Of a DNA stretch of 64,000 nucleotides, positions 1 through 7,144 are shown piece by piece. Both the position numbers and the translations under genes were made by a program. Each line of letters opens with the position of its first letter. Position 1 is the stretch's first letter. Where the stretch lies: assembly GCF_021462265.1 (NCBI RefSeq), contig NZ_JAJONF010000005.1, forward strand, positions 351,376 through 415,375, written 5' to 3'. Under the pieces are notes generated by a model. That model saw only the letters and a list, made by a program, of their open reading frames with translations, had not been told where the DNA came from and searched no databases. This stretch comes from Streptomyces shenzhenensis. GTDB lineage: Bacteria; Actinomycetota; Actinomycetes; Streptomycetales; Streptomycetaceae.

Positions 1-381
1 GTTCATGACGGCGGCCCATCTCGGACCCTTGGTCTCAGGCGAGGCTCTGTCGGGCCGCTCTGGCAGTTGACTGAGGACGGTGATCAAGGCATCTCGCAGG
101 TGGTCGGCCGAGGGTCCGTTAGGCAGCGGGACCAGGAGGAGACAGCGGGTGCGCCGGTCGGACGAGGGGGGCAAGGGCGCGGACTGGCCGCGGACGCCAG
201 GCTCCGGTAGGCAGTCCGGCTTCAGGCCGCCGTTCTCTGCTCGCCACCGGTAGCCCTTTCTGCGTCCGATCCCGAGCTGCCTGCAGGCCTCGACGCTGCC
301 CACCCCTGCCGCCAGCAGGTGCCAGTACTCGGTCTCAGCTCCAGCCTGCGCTTGCGCCGCCGCCTCGTGTGTGGCCCGGCA
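1..381 (-). pseudogene. IS30-family transposase remnant, internally deleted, cut by window edge
   Basis: Read on the minus strand, one open frame joins two conserved IS30 pieces. The first is the N-terminal helix-turn-helix region (EYWHLLAAGVGSVEACRQLG, then GYRWRAENGGL). The second is the start of the DDE nuclease domain (CLLLVPLPNGPSADHLRDAL, ITVLSQLPERP). The roughly 150 residues normally between them are missing, so there is an in-frame internal deletion near 170-210. The expected TWDQG motif after SQLPERP is degraded (ASPETKGPRW), and the frame runs off the window at base 1. It cannot encode a working transposase. No inverted repeats could be placed. Confidence 0.75.
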
Positions 382-575
382 GTCCGAGCAGCGGGACCGG
401 CGAGGACGTACGGATAGCCGGGCCCCGAGATCACCGTGTACTTCCCGCGGCCGGCCGTGTCTCCAGGGGCGTGAGGGGAGCCCCCCATGACGTGCAGGGC
501 AAGTCACGTGCCCCAGCCGGCGTTGCACCCGCACCGATCGGAGCCGACGATCAGCACGAGTCCCGCCGCAGGATC

Positions 576-1697
576 TCAGCGCCGGGACATGTAGAGGTCG
601 AGGGCCTTGTGCAGGACCTTGTTGAGCGGGTAGTCCCACTCGCCGAGGTATTCCACCGCCTGGCCACCGGTGCCGACCTTGAACCGGAGCAGTCCCAGCA
701 GGTGGTTGTCCTCCTCCAGAGTGTCGGTGATGCCGCGGAAGTCGTAGACGCTCGCCCCGAGTTCGTGGGCGTCGGACATCATCCGCCACTGGATGGCGTT
801 GTTCGGCTGGACTTCTCGCTTGCGGCTGGTCGAGGCGCCGTAGGAGTACCAGACGTGCTCGCCGACGGCCAGCATCGTGGCGGCGGCGAGCACCTCGCCC
901 TCGTGCTGGGCGAGGTAGAGGCGCATCCGGTCGTCGCCCTCGGCTCGCAGCGTGGTCCACATGCGCTGGAAGTAGGCCAGAGGGCGCGGGATGAACCGGT
1001 CCCGCTCCGCGGTCTCGACGTAGATCTCGTGAAAGGCGGGCAGGTCGGCGTAGTCGCCCTGCACCACCTTGACGCCGGCCTTCTCCGCCTTCTTGATGTT
1101 GCGCCGCCACTGCTGGTTGAGATCCCGCTGGACCTCCTCGAGGCTCCGCCCGGCGAAGGACACCTGGAACACGTAGCGTGGCTGGCCCGCGGCGAAGCCG
1201 TCCTCACCGCCGGGCTCGGTCTGCTGCCAGCCCATCCGGCGCAGCCGGTCGGCGAGGTCGAAGGCCCGCGGCTCGTGCTCGGTGGCCTCTACATCGCGCA
1301 GCTTCCTGGCCTGCGGATCAGCGATGGCGGCCTTGACCGCCTCGGCGCTCCAGCGACGGGCGACCACGGGCGGACCCATCTTCACCGAGAAGGCGCCTTG
1401 CTCCTTCAAGTACGCGAGCATCGGCTGAAGCCACCGCTCCACGTCGGAAGCAGCCCAGTCGATGACGGGGCCCTCCGGAAGGTAGGCGAGGTACCGCTTC
1501 AGCTTCGGCAACGGCCGCAGCAGCACCAGGCCGGCCCCGACGAGGCGGTCGTCCTCGTCGAACCAGCCCAGGCTCTCCGCCCGCCAGTCCGGCTTCACAT
1601 CTCCCCATGCGGGAACCTGCATGTGACTCACCGAGGGCTGGGCCGAGACGAAGGCCAGATGCTCCTCGCGGGTGATCGCCTTCAGGCGGAAGCTCAT
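576..1697 (-). CDS. femX: FemX/VanK-type peptidoglycan cross-bridge aminoacyltransferase
   Basis: A 373-residue Fem-family protein. Such enzymes use glycyl-tRNA in the cytoplasm to add the first glycine to lipid II before cross-linking. The N-terminal half holds the family signatures HMQVPAWGDVKPDWR and LPKLKRYLAYLPEGPVIDW. The C-terminal half holds QWRRNIKKAEKAGV, ERDRF and YSYGASTSRKREVQPNNAIQW. Start choice: an AAAGGAG ribosome site lies 8 bp before ATG at 1697 but only 2 bp before an upstream TTG at 1703, so 1697 is preferred. The gene stands alone. The vancomycin-resistance variant VanK is a close paralogue and cannot be excluded from sequence reading; no vanHAX genes are nearby. The product class is secure, the subtype less so. 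Confidence 0.9.
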   Translation of the reverse strand: MSFRLKAITREEHLAFVSAQPSVSHMQVPAWGDVKPDWRAESLGWFDEDDRLVGAGLVLLRPLPKLKRYLAYLPEGPVIDWAASDVERWLQPMLAYLKEQGAFSVKMGPPVVARRWSAEAVKAAIADPQARKLRDVEATEHEPRAFDLADRLRRMGWQQTEPGGEDGFAAGQPRYVFQVSFAGRSLEEVQRDLNQQWRRNIKKAEKAGVKVVQGDYADLPAFHEIYVETAERDRFIPRPLAYFQRMWTTLRAEGDDRMRLYLAQHEGEVLAAATMLAVGEHVWYSYGASTSRKREVQPNNAIQWRMMSDAHELGASVYDFRGITDTLEEDNHLLGLLRFKVGTGGQAVEYLGEWDYPLNKVLHKALDLYMSRR

Positions 1698-1942
1698 GCG
1701 CAATGCTCCTTTGTTCGACGCACAAGCCTACTGAGGCGCCGGCACGTCCAGGTCCTTCATGTACACGGTGTCGTCGCACATGCAGCAGAAGCAGCAAGAT
1801 CACAGGTCATGCTCATCGCGAGTGCCGCCAACCGCCGCCTTCGTACTCCTGCAGAGACTCGTCCAACACGCACTCTCGCCGCACCGGACGCCGCCGCCTC
1901 GGCGGGCACACGTTGACTGTCGGCGCGCTAGGGAGCCTTTCA

Positions 1943-1974
1943 GAAGTGGATCTTGACGTGTCAAGATCCACTTC
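1943..1974. repeat. 15-bp inverted repeat, 2-nt spacer, ahead of IS5 transposase start
   Basis: GAAGTGGATCTTGAC (1943-1957), spacer GT, then GTCAAGATCCACTTC (1960-1974): a perfect palindrome with 15-bp arms. It ends 15 bp before the IS5 transposase ATG at 1990 and includes the region just upstream of its GGGGAGG ribosome site. It could be a transposase operator, a translational attenuator hairpin that protects against read-through transcription, or part of the element's end. Confidence 0.8.
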
Positions 1975-1989
1975 ACGGGGAGGTGCGAA

Positions 1990-2077
1990 ATGACGAATGC
2001 CCAGTGGGCGAAGCTGGAGCCCCTGCTCCCGGCCGGGAAGAAGTCCGGACGACCGCCGGTACACACTAAGAACTCCT
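1990..2077 (+). pseudogene. IS5-type transposase, N-terminal fragment
   Basis: Begins with GGGGAGG then ATG and reads MTNAQWAKLEPLLP, GKKSGRPPVHTK, the standard opening of Streptomyces IS5-family transposases. Similarity stops around 2077 and the frame then runs into unrelated sequence, so only about 28 residues of a roughly 270-residue protein remain. The C-terminal end of the same kind of transposase is found at 3331-3399. Confidence 0.75.
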
Positions 2078-2149
2078 GACGAAATGATTCACAAGGGGCG
2101 TCGTCGGGCCCAGGGGAAGTGGGCAGCAGCCGGGTGCGAGGATGCTGTC

Positions 2150-2857
2150 GTGGTGGATGCGATCGACGCGGTGGACTGGGGTGCCATACCGGGTCATCCC
2201 GACTGGTACGAACCGGCTCGGGCCGCCCGCGGTCTGCGCGCGCTGGCGGATGCGGCGAACCAGGTGGAGGCGGCTGAGGCCAGCTCATTGCTCGCTGGCG
2301 GCGGAATCGTCCATGGCCACAGTGCCTCGGTGTTTCCGGCTGCCGCGGTCGCGACCCCTCTGCTCCTGGACATCGCTGAGCAGGGCCACCCGGCGGCGCG
2401 GGACGCCGCGTTGGGGCTGGTCGATGAGGCACTGTCGTCCCATCCCCATCGCGAGTACACGCGGGTGACGACGTCCTACGGCACAGCGGTCCCGATCTGC
2501 TGCGCTATCGCCCACCAGTTGCGAGCTCGCACGGCTCTCCTCGCCGGACTGGGCAAGCGGGGCAGGGCACTGCTTGCCGATGCGGCCGAGCACTGGCGTT
2601 TCGAGATTCGAGAGTGCGTCGCCGACAGCAATGACACGGCAGCCTTCGGGACTCTGGTCGGCTGTTTGCCGGGCGGCGTGCACGCGGTGGAACTACACGT
2701 CGGCGGTGAGATCGCCGTGCTGGACGAGGTTGCCCTCGAATACCCACCCATGGACGGCTCTCTCGAAGCGTGCCTGCGGGTGACGGGACGGCGTCCAGCC
2801 GAACTGCCATCCGGCGCCGTCCTGTTCCCAGCAGAGTGCGGTGAACGCGTGCACTGA
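2150..2857 (+). CDS. Conserved hypothetical protein, all-helical repeat type
   Basis: A 235-residue protein of unknown function. It opens VVDAIDAVDWGAIPG and continues with helical segments typical of HEAT-like repeats (PARAARGLRALADAANQVEA, AVATPLLLDIAEQGHPAARD). A conserved-looking GGGIVHGHSASVFPAA lies between them. The family is widespread in Streptomyces without an assigned role as far as I recall. GTG at 2150 is chosen because GCGAGGA lies about 7 bp upstream and similarity to relatives begins here. The longer frame from 1997 is an artefact of reading out of the IS5 fragment. It lies inside the hollowed IS5 element, so it was probably brought in by rearrangement. Confidence 0.7.
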   Translation: MVDAIDAVDWGAIPGHPDWYEPARAARGLRALADAANQVEAAEASSLLAGGGIVHGHSASVFPAAAVATPLLLDIAEQGHPAARDAALGLVDEALSSHPHREYTRVTTSYGTAVPICCAIAHQLRARTALLAGLGKRGRALLADAAEHWRFEIRECVADSNDTAAFGTLVGCLPGGVHAVELHVGGEIAVLDEVALEYPPMDGSLEACLRVTGRRPAELPSGAVLFPAECGERVH

Positions 2858-2899
2858 CCGGCCTCTACAAATGTGCTCAGGAGACAGGCGACCGTGCCC

Positions 2900-3301
2900 A
2901 GCATGCCCCAGCCCACCCGCCGCCGTCATCCTCGGTGGGGACACTCACAAGGACGTCCACGTTGCGGCGTTGATCACGACCACCGGAGCCATGCTGGACA
3001 CCCGCAGCTTCCCGACGACGCAGGAGGGCTACCGGCAACTTCTGTCCTGGGCACGCTCCTCGGCCATCTGCAGCGGGCCGGTGTCGAGTGCACCGGCTCC
3101 TACGGTGCGGCGCTGACACGGTACCTGCACCGCGAAGGCGTCACCGTCACCGAGGTCAACCAGGTGGACAAAGCCACCCGGCGTCGGCGCGGCAAGACGG
3201 ACGCGATCGACGCGGCGGCTGCCGCACAGGCGGTGCTTACCGGCCGGGTCACCGTCGCTGCCAAGACCAGCGACGGCCCGGTCGAGACGATCCGCATGTA
3301 A
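2900..3301 (+). pseudogene. IS110-family transposase remnant, frameshifted and truncated
   Basis: The N-terminal DEDD RNase H-like domain of IS110 transposases is recognisable but split over two frames. GDTHKDVHVAALI and LDTRSFPTTQEGYRQLLSWA lie in one frame up to about 3060. GVECTGSYGAALTRYL, TVTEVNQVDKATRRRRGKTD and AIDA follow in another. All four acidic positions (DTHKD, ECTG, TDAID) are still visible. The frame stops at 3301 straight after DGPVETIRM, so the C-terminal serine domain is gone. It is dead in cis; rescue in trans is conceivable but no ends were found. Confidence 0.8.
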
Positions 3302-3330
3302 CGCCCCGTCCTCAATCGGTCGACATCCAC

Positions 3331-3399
3331 AGGGGCATCAAGCTCGCCGTCCGCTACGAGGCGACCGTGCTGGTCGCGGCCATCAATGAATGGCTGTGA
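3331..3399 (+). pseudogene. IS5-type transposase, C-terminal fragment
   Basis: HRGIKLAVRYEATVLVAAIN followed by EWL and stop is the carboxy end of the IS5 subgroup whose amino end is at 1990-2077 (full-length relatives end ...YDKLAVRYEATVLVAAINEWL by recollection). It is in the same orientation as the N-terminal piece, supporting one original element interrupted or replaced in the middle. Confidence 0.65.
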
Positions 3400-4003
3400 C
3401 CTGCACGGTGGAGGGGACCTCGCGAGGCTGGGACGAGCTCAGGGCTGGTGACACATCACTCGATTCCGAGGGGGCCGATGCCCAGGTCCTCACGCATGAG
3501 GCGACGCATCTGCGCCATAGCCGTGCGCCGCCGCTCTATCAGGGGCGCGTCGTCCGCGGAGCCGACAGCCACTCCACGGGCATAGGCGTCGCGGATCGCG
3601 CGCAGGCGGTGGAACGCCTCGTTCCCCGCTTCCACGACCTGCGGGGGGCCCACGAGCCAGAGGCGTTCGCTCGCCGTGTAGATGCCGGTGCCGCGCACGG
3701 CTTCCCGCACCGCCGCGTCGCGTGCCGACTCGGACATGTGGTCGCCCAAGGCGACGGCCCGTATCTCCTCACCCGCGGCTTTGAGGGCGGAAACATACTC
3801 CGTGTAGACCTCGCGCCGTACTTCCAGAGCGTGCCTGGCTTCCTCCCGCCGCCACCGGTTGCGATCGGCGATCAGAGTGGCAGCGATGCCGATGACGGCA
3901 CCGGTCAGTGTGGAGAGCAGGGGCGTCCAGTCCATGTGTCGCAGCTTGTCGAAATCGGTGCGCTGGCACCAGTGCTTTCGCTACGCATGGCTGTGACCAG
4001 CAC
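3391..4003 (+). repeat. 16-bp direct repeat pair bracketing an inserted gene
   Basis: TGGCTGTGACCTGCAC at 3391-3406 and TGGCTGTGACCAGCAC at 3988-4003 differ at one base. The first copy contains the last codons and stop of the IS5 fragment. The second is directly followed by a plausible IS right end. The gene at 3456-3935 lies between them, so this looks like an insertion with duplication of the element's tail, or a past recombination between two copies of it. Confidence 0.6.
3456..3935 (-). CDS. Small membrane-anchored protein, unknown function
   Basis: A 159-residue protein with one N-terminal transmembrane segment (about residues 4-24, LLSTLTGAVIGIAATLIA), then a basic stretch (DRNRWRREEARHALEVRREV) and a long amphipathic helical cytoplasmic region. 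This layout (WTPLLSTLxGAxxGIxxTLxAD) recurs in Streptomyces hypothetical proteins, often near mobile elements. No catalytic motif is visible. It sits between two copies of a 16-bp direct repeat inside the IS5 remains and reads opposite to them. Confidence 0.7.
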   Translation of the reverse strand: MDWTPLLSTLTGAVIGIAATLIADRNRWRREEARHALEVRREVYTEYVSALKAAGEEIRAVALGDHMSESARDAAVREAVRGTGIYTASERLWLVGPPQVVEAGNEAFHRLRAIRDAYARGVAVGSADDAPLIERRRTAMAQMRRLMREDLGIGPLGIE

Positions 4004-4040
4004 TTTCGAAACACGTCCTAGCTGCGGCGGCGCCGGGAGG

Positions 4041-4340
4041 CTACGGCCGCGGATGGGTGGACAAGCCCCGCTCGGTCGTGACCAGGATTCCGTGCTCGGC
4101 CAACTGTTGAGCTTCAGGCGGGTGTTGTTGATGCTGTTGGGCGCGATCTCCAGCGGGCGCCCGGAGCGGCGCGTCGGCCGTGGCGAACACCGCCATGATC
4201 TGCGCGTAGGCCGAATGGTTCGGAAACTTCGGGGCCGGCCGTGCGGGCGGCTGCCGATCGGGCGGCTCAAGCAGCTTCCTGCGGGTGATCCGCACATTCT
4301 CGGCGGCCCGGCCGAGCTCGTCCAGCCGCGTACCCGTGAC
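4041..4340 (-). pseudogene. Decayed C-terminal fragment of a small winged-helix-like protein
   Basis: Minus-strand reading gives TRLDELGRAAENVRITRRK, KFPNHSAYAQIMAVFATAD, then (after one frame change) IAPNSINNTRLKL, then (after a second) LAEHGILVTTERGLSTHPRP and stop. The end resembles a recurrent Streptomyces hypothetical family built from a helix-turn-helix-like unit (INNTRxKLKRLxxRGILxExExGLF). Two frameshifts and a missing 5' end make it a pseudogene. It abuts the IS5 copy upstream, which probably truncated it. Confidence 0.55.
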
Positions 4341-5056
4341 TGCGAACTGCGCGGCGGGTGCTCGTAGTCGCGCACCAGCCTGCGGTGCCGCATCGAGATC
4401 CCGTAGGCGCGCTCCACGATCCACCGTCTGGGGATCGGGGCGAACCCGGTCTGGGCCGGGTTGCGCTCGACGATCTCCACCTCGATGCCCGCCGTCCGGC
4501 CGTGAGCGACGGCACCGTTCTCGAGGCCCTGGTCGACCAGGGCCTCGAGAACGGTGCCGGTGTCGGCGGCGACCTTGTCCAGCAGTGCGATACCGGCGGT
4601 GTTGTCCTGTACGGACGCGGCGATCACCACCACCGCGATCACCGGACCCGGCACGTCCGCGGCCAGGCCGCGCTTGCGGCCAGGTACTTTTTTGCCGCAT
4701 CACACCCTGTCTGCTGTGCGGGCGCCCCGGCCGCCACGCGCACGTTCTGGGTGTCGAGGACGGACCATCAGGCTCGGGTCCTCCTTCCGCCGCGCTCTCT
4801 CCCGCACCTGCCGGCGCGGCAGGTCGTTGAAGTAGTGCAGCAGCGCGCCGCGCGACGGCAGGTTGTGCGGAAACAGGTCCCACTGGCAGCCGGTGCGGTC
4901 CTGGTAGAGGAGCGCGTTGACGATCTCCCGCATTTCGTGTCGGCCCTGACGGCCGCTGACCCAACTGTGTGCGTCCTTCCATGCGGCGATCCCCGGTTCA
5001 ACCGGTGCCCAGCGCTCGTCGGACAGGTCGGTCCTGTGGGGCTTGCGCTCGCTCAC
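4300..5056 (-). pseudogene. IS5-family transposase, second copy, multiply frameshifted
   Basis: Starts at ATG 5056 (MSERKPHRTDLSDERWAPVE; EMREIVNALLYQDRTGCQWD). A segment after LLHYFND is deleted, and the reading resumes with RQVRERARRKEDPSLMV. It then continues in two other frames: DTQNVRVAAG and CDAAKKYLA, followed by GPVIAVVVIAASVQDNTAG, VEIVERNPAQTGF, RRWIVERAYG and HRRLVRDYEH. Several independent frameshifts show long decay. It belongs to a different IS5 subgroup from the fragments at 1990 and 3331. A 50-bp perfect palindrome lies inside it at 4510-4559. Confidence 0.8.
4510..4559. repeat. 50-bp perfect palindrome without a spacer
   Basis: Bases 4510-4534 (CGGCACCGTTCTCGAGGCCC then TGGTC) are followed at once by their exact reverse complement, 4535-4559, with no loop. 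It lies within the IS5 pseudogene where relatives encode GTVxKALVDQGFKNxVV. Here both sides read identically (TVLEALVDQGLENGAV). Bases 4509 and 4560 no longer pair. Confidence 0.9.
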
Positions 5057-5205
5057 GGTGTTCAGCCCGGCACGCCCGAGCCCTCATACCGGCCGGGCTA
5101 CCGCAGTCCCACACGTTCAGGTGGCGACAAGTCATCCATCAACTCGCATAACGCCCTCTTGGATCGCGTTGTCAGCGGGGAGCCGGGCTTCCCGACCCGG
5201 TTCCT

Positions 5206-6522
5206 TCAGCGCAGCCGGGGGTCCATCTCCAGTAGTTGTTGGTCGGTGCGGTAGATGCCGCCGGCGAAGTGTTCGATCGCCGAGCGCAGACGCATGGGGT
5301 CGGCGCCGTAGGTACCGAGCATTCCCGCGATGACGTAGCGCGGGTCCGGGAGACGTCGGTTGAGCCTCTTGTGGAACCCTGGCGGGCGCGGCGCGTTGGG
5401 CTTCAGCCGCACGATGAGCACGTTGGGGACCAGTACCGTCCCCGGCGCCCTGCGCAGCACGCCCACGCACTCAACGTCCTTCCACGGCACGTGAGCCGAG
5501 TGCGTCCCGTGCTCGGTGCCCAACCCGTCACCGTTGACGACAAGGTCGTAGGGGACGTCTCTTCGAAGTAGGAGCAGGAGACAGATCAGAGCGGTGAAGA
5601 GGACCGCAGCGCCGCCGAAGATCAAGGTCACGCGCCACCCACCGAACACCACCATCACCGCAAAGAGGACAGCAATCATCAGGACGCCCTGAACGGTGTC
5701 ACGGCGGCGGTTGGCCGGCCGGTCGGGCGGCTGCTGACGGAAACGGATCTCCGCCTGGCTGCCGGTCGGAGGCGGACCTGCGTCCGGCTGGGCGGGGCCA
5801 CGGACGAGGGCGATGTCCCCGGCAGTGTTGACGGAGCGCTTTTGCGGCCGCGGCAGCCCGGCCCCCTGCAGCACGGTGTCGATGTGTTGGTGGATGTCGT
5901 CCAGAGTGAGCGGTTCTGGCTGGCTGAGGGCGTCCAGCAGGGCGGCGGTGAAGGCGGTGTGCCGTTGCCCGGGCGGTGCGTGTGAGGGTGCGGTGGCCGT
6001 GGTGGAGGTGAGGGTGTAGGTGCCGTGGACGTCGAGTTGGGCTGACAGCAGGCTGCCCGACTCGGTCATGGCGGCCACCGCTCGGCCGGAGAAGCAGCAG
6101 TCGAGCACCAGGACCCGCAGCCGTGCCCGGGCCCGGCCGAGGTAGCGCTTGACGAGGTCGGCCGGGACGCCGGTGAATCCGACGTGCGCGGGGTCAGTGG
6201 AGGACAGCGCGAGGTGGAGCAGTCCGTCCTCGTCCAACAGCCCATGTCCGGCGTAGTAGACGAGCAGCAGGTCCTCGGCCTCGCGCGCCGCTTGGGCAAG
6301 TGCCATACCGACGCTGCGGTGATCGCCCGGATCGGCCAGCAGTCGGCGGTGTTCCGGCAGCAGAATGCCGTGCGTCTCATGCGTGAGCGCGGAGCGGAGG
6401 TCGGCGAGGTTGGACTTCACGGCGGGAATCGCGGGCAGATCGATGTCGTCGAAATCGCTGCACCCGATGAGGACCGCCCGGGAAGCGGCAGCGTCGGGGA
6501 AGCGCGGCGCGCTCTGTTTCAC
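5206..6522 (-). CDS. Caspase-like (C14) peptidase with two membrane helices
   Basis: A 438-residue protein. An N-terminal caspase-hemoglobinase fold spans about residues 14-235. It has the catalytic His in LLVYYAGHG (His93) and the catalytic Cys in LDCCFSG (Cys143). A Pro/Gln-rich linker follows, then two adjacent transmembrane helices (about 277-320, GVLMIAVLFAVMVVF and LIFGGAAVLFTALICLLLLL). A C-terminal domain of roughly 115 residues remains unassigned. The architecture suggests a membrane-tethered protease. Its start overlaps the stop of the EACC1 gene by 4 bp (ATGA), so the pair is translationally coupled. In actinobacteria, caspase plus EACC1 genes occur in NTPase-linked conflict systems, where the caspase is the effector. 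Both catalytic residues are intact. Confidence 0.88.
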   Translation of the reverse strand: MKQSAPRFPDAAASRAVLIGCSDFDDIDLPAIPAVKSNLADLRSALTHETHGILLPEHRRLLADPGDHRSVGMALAQAAREAEDLLLVYYAGHGLLDEDGLLHLALSSTDPAHVGFTGVPADLVKRYLGRARARLRVLVLDCCFSGRAVAAMTESGSLLSAQLDVHGTYTLTSTTATAPSHAPPGQRHTAFTAALLDALSQPEPLTLDDIHQHIDTVLQGAGLPRPQKRSVNTAGDIALVRGPAQPDAGPPPTGSQAEIRFRQQPPDRPANRRRDTVQGVLMIAVLFAVMVVFGGWRVTLIFGGAAVLFTALICLLLLLRRDVPYDLVVNGDGLGTEHGTHSAHVPWKDVECVGVLRRAPGTVLVPNVLIVRLKPNAPRPPGFHKRLNRRLPDPRYVIAGMLGTYGADPMRLRSAIEHFAGGIYRTDQQLLEMDPRLR

Positions 6523-6923
6523 TCCTCCCCGCCTCCCAGCAGTTGCCCGACCGCACCGAGCACCGCCTGCGGATCACTGGTCCGGCGGACCTCCACGGTG
6601 ACCTCTCGCCCGTCGCTGCGGCTCACGCGCACGGTGACGTCAGCACGGCGTTGCACCAGCCAGGTCGACAGGGACCGGGCCAGCACCGCTCCCGCTCCGC
6701 CGGAGCCCAGTGCCACCGCCAGCACGTCGAGCGCGGCCCCCATCTGGCCCGGCTGCGGCGGCCGGGCCAGCAGCTCCACCCGGCCGCGCAGCGCCTCTTC
6801 CGCAGCCAGCCAATCCCGCAGCGACATCAGATGGGCCTCTGTCTCCACACCCGGCTCGGCCGATACCTGCAACCTCAAGGTGCAGCGCGCAGACGGCGTT
6901 TCGCTGTCCTGGCATTTCTCCAT
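6519..6923 (-). CDS. Effector-associated constant component EACC1
   Basis: A 134-residue protein. The core reads LRDWLAAEEALRGRVELLAR, PPQPGQMGAALDVLAVALGS, LARSLSTWLVQRRADVTVRV and DGREVTVEVRR. This is the EACC1 fold: a strand, then LxxWLxxxxxLRGRV, then a helix and a TWLRxRRSDVTVTV strand. EACC1 is described as an adaptor or priming component adjacent to variable effectors in actinobacterial conflict systems. ATG 6923 is the first start that leaves the domain complete. The stop overlaps the caspase start by 4 bp. The preceding short Cys-containing stretch (CQDSETPSARC) is atypical. Function beyond association with the caspase is inference. Confidence 0.8.
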   Translation of the reverse strand: MEKCQDSETPSARCTLRLQVSAEPGVETEAHLMSLRDWLAAEEALRGRVELLARPPQPGQMGAALDVLAVALGSGGAGAVLARSLSTWLVQRRADVTVRVSRSDGREVTVEVRRTSDPQAVLGAVGQLLGGGEE

Positions 6924-7144
6924 GAGGCCATCGTGCCAACAACTGCGGTTGAACACCCCAGACGCCTCACATCCTCTGTCGCCGGTGATGCAAGGCATCC
7001 CGCGCGTCATCGTGTTCGGCGGCCAGCCGGCGGGCAGCATCGGCCAGCGGGCGTCGCCGAAGCGGAGTCGGGGCCGCGGCGCTGCAGCTCCTGACGGAGC
7101 CGAGGGCGGTTCGTCGCCACGGCGGACGACAACCAGATCCAGTG

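Larger units (their letters stand above)
1928..4021 (+). mobile_element. Hollowed IS5-type element with foreign cargo
   Basis: The N-terminal fragment of an IS5-type transposase (from 1990) and a matching C-terminal fragment (ending 3399) lie in the same orientation, about 1.25 kb apart, with unrelated genes between them. Candidate imperfect ends are CTAGGGAGCCTTTCAGAAG at 1928-1946 and the inverted CTTTCGAAACACGTCCTAG at 4003-4021, matching at 13 of 19 positions. A 16-bp near-perfect direct repeat (TGGCTGTGACC[T/A]GCAC) at 3391-3406 and 3988-4003 brackets a further inserted gene. The boundaries are inferred by eye; the two transposase fragments are the solid part. Confidence 0.5.

Noticed and set aside
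1741..1797. A minus-strand Cys-rich short reading (CCFCCMCDD...VPAPQ) just upstream of femX, suggestive of a leader or modified peptide
   Set aside because: The possible ATG yields only 17 codons, no ribosome site precedes it, a stop lies just before the Cys run, and no modifying enzymes are nearby.
6965..7060. Minus-strand helical reading LADAARRLAAEHDDARDALHH upstream of EACC1
   Set aside because: Plausible coiled-coil but too short, no start or stop fits, and no family could be named.
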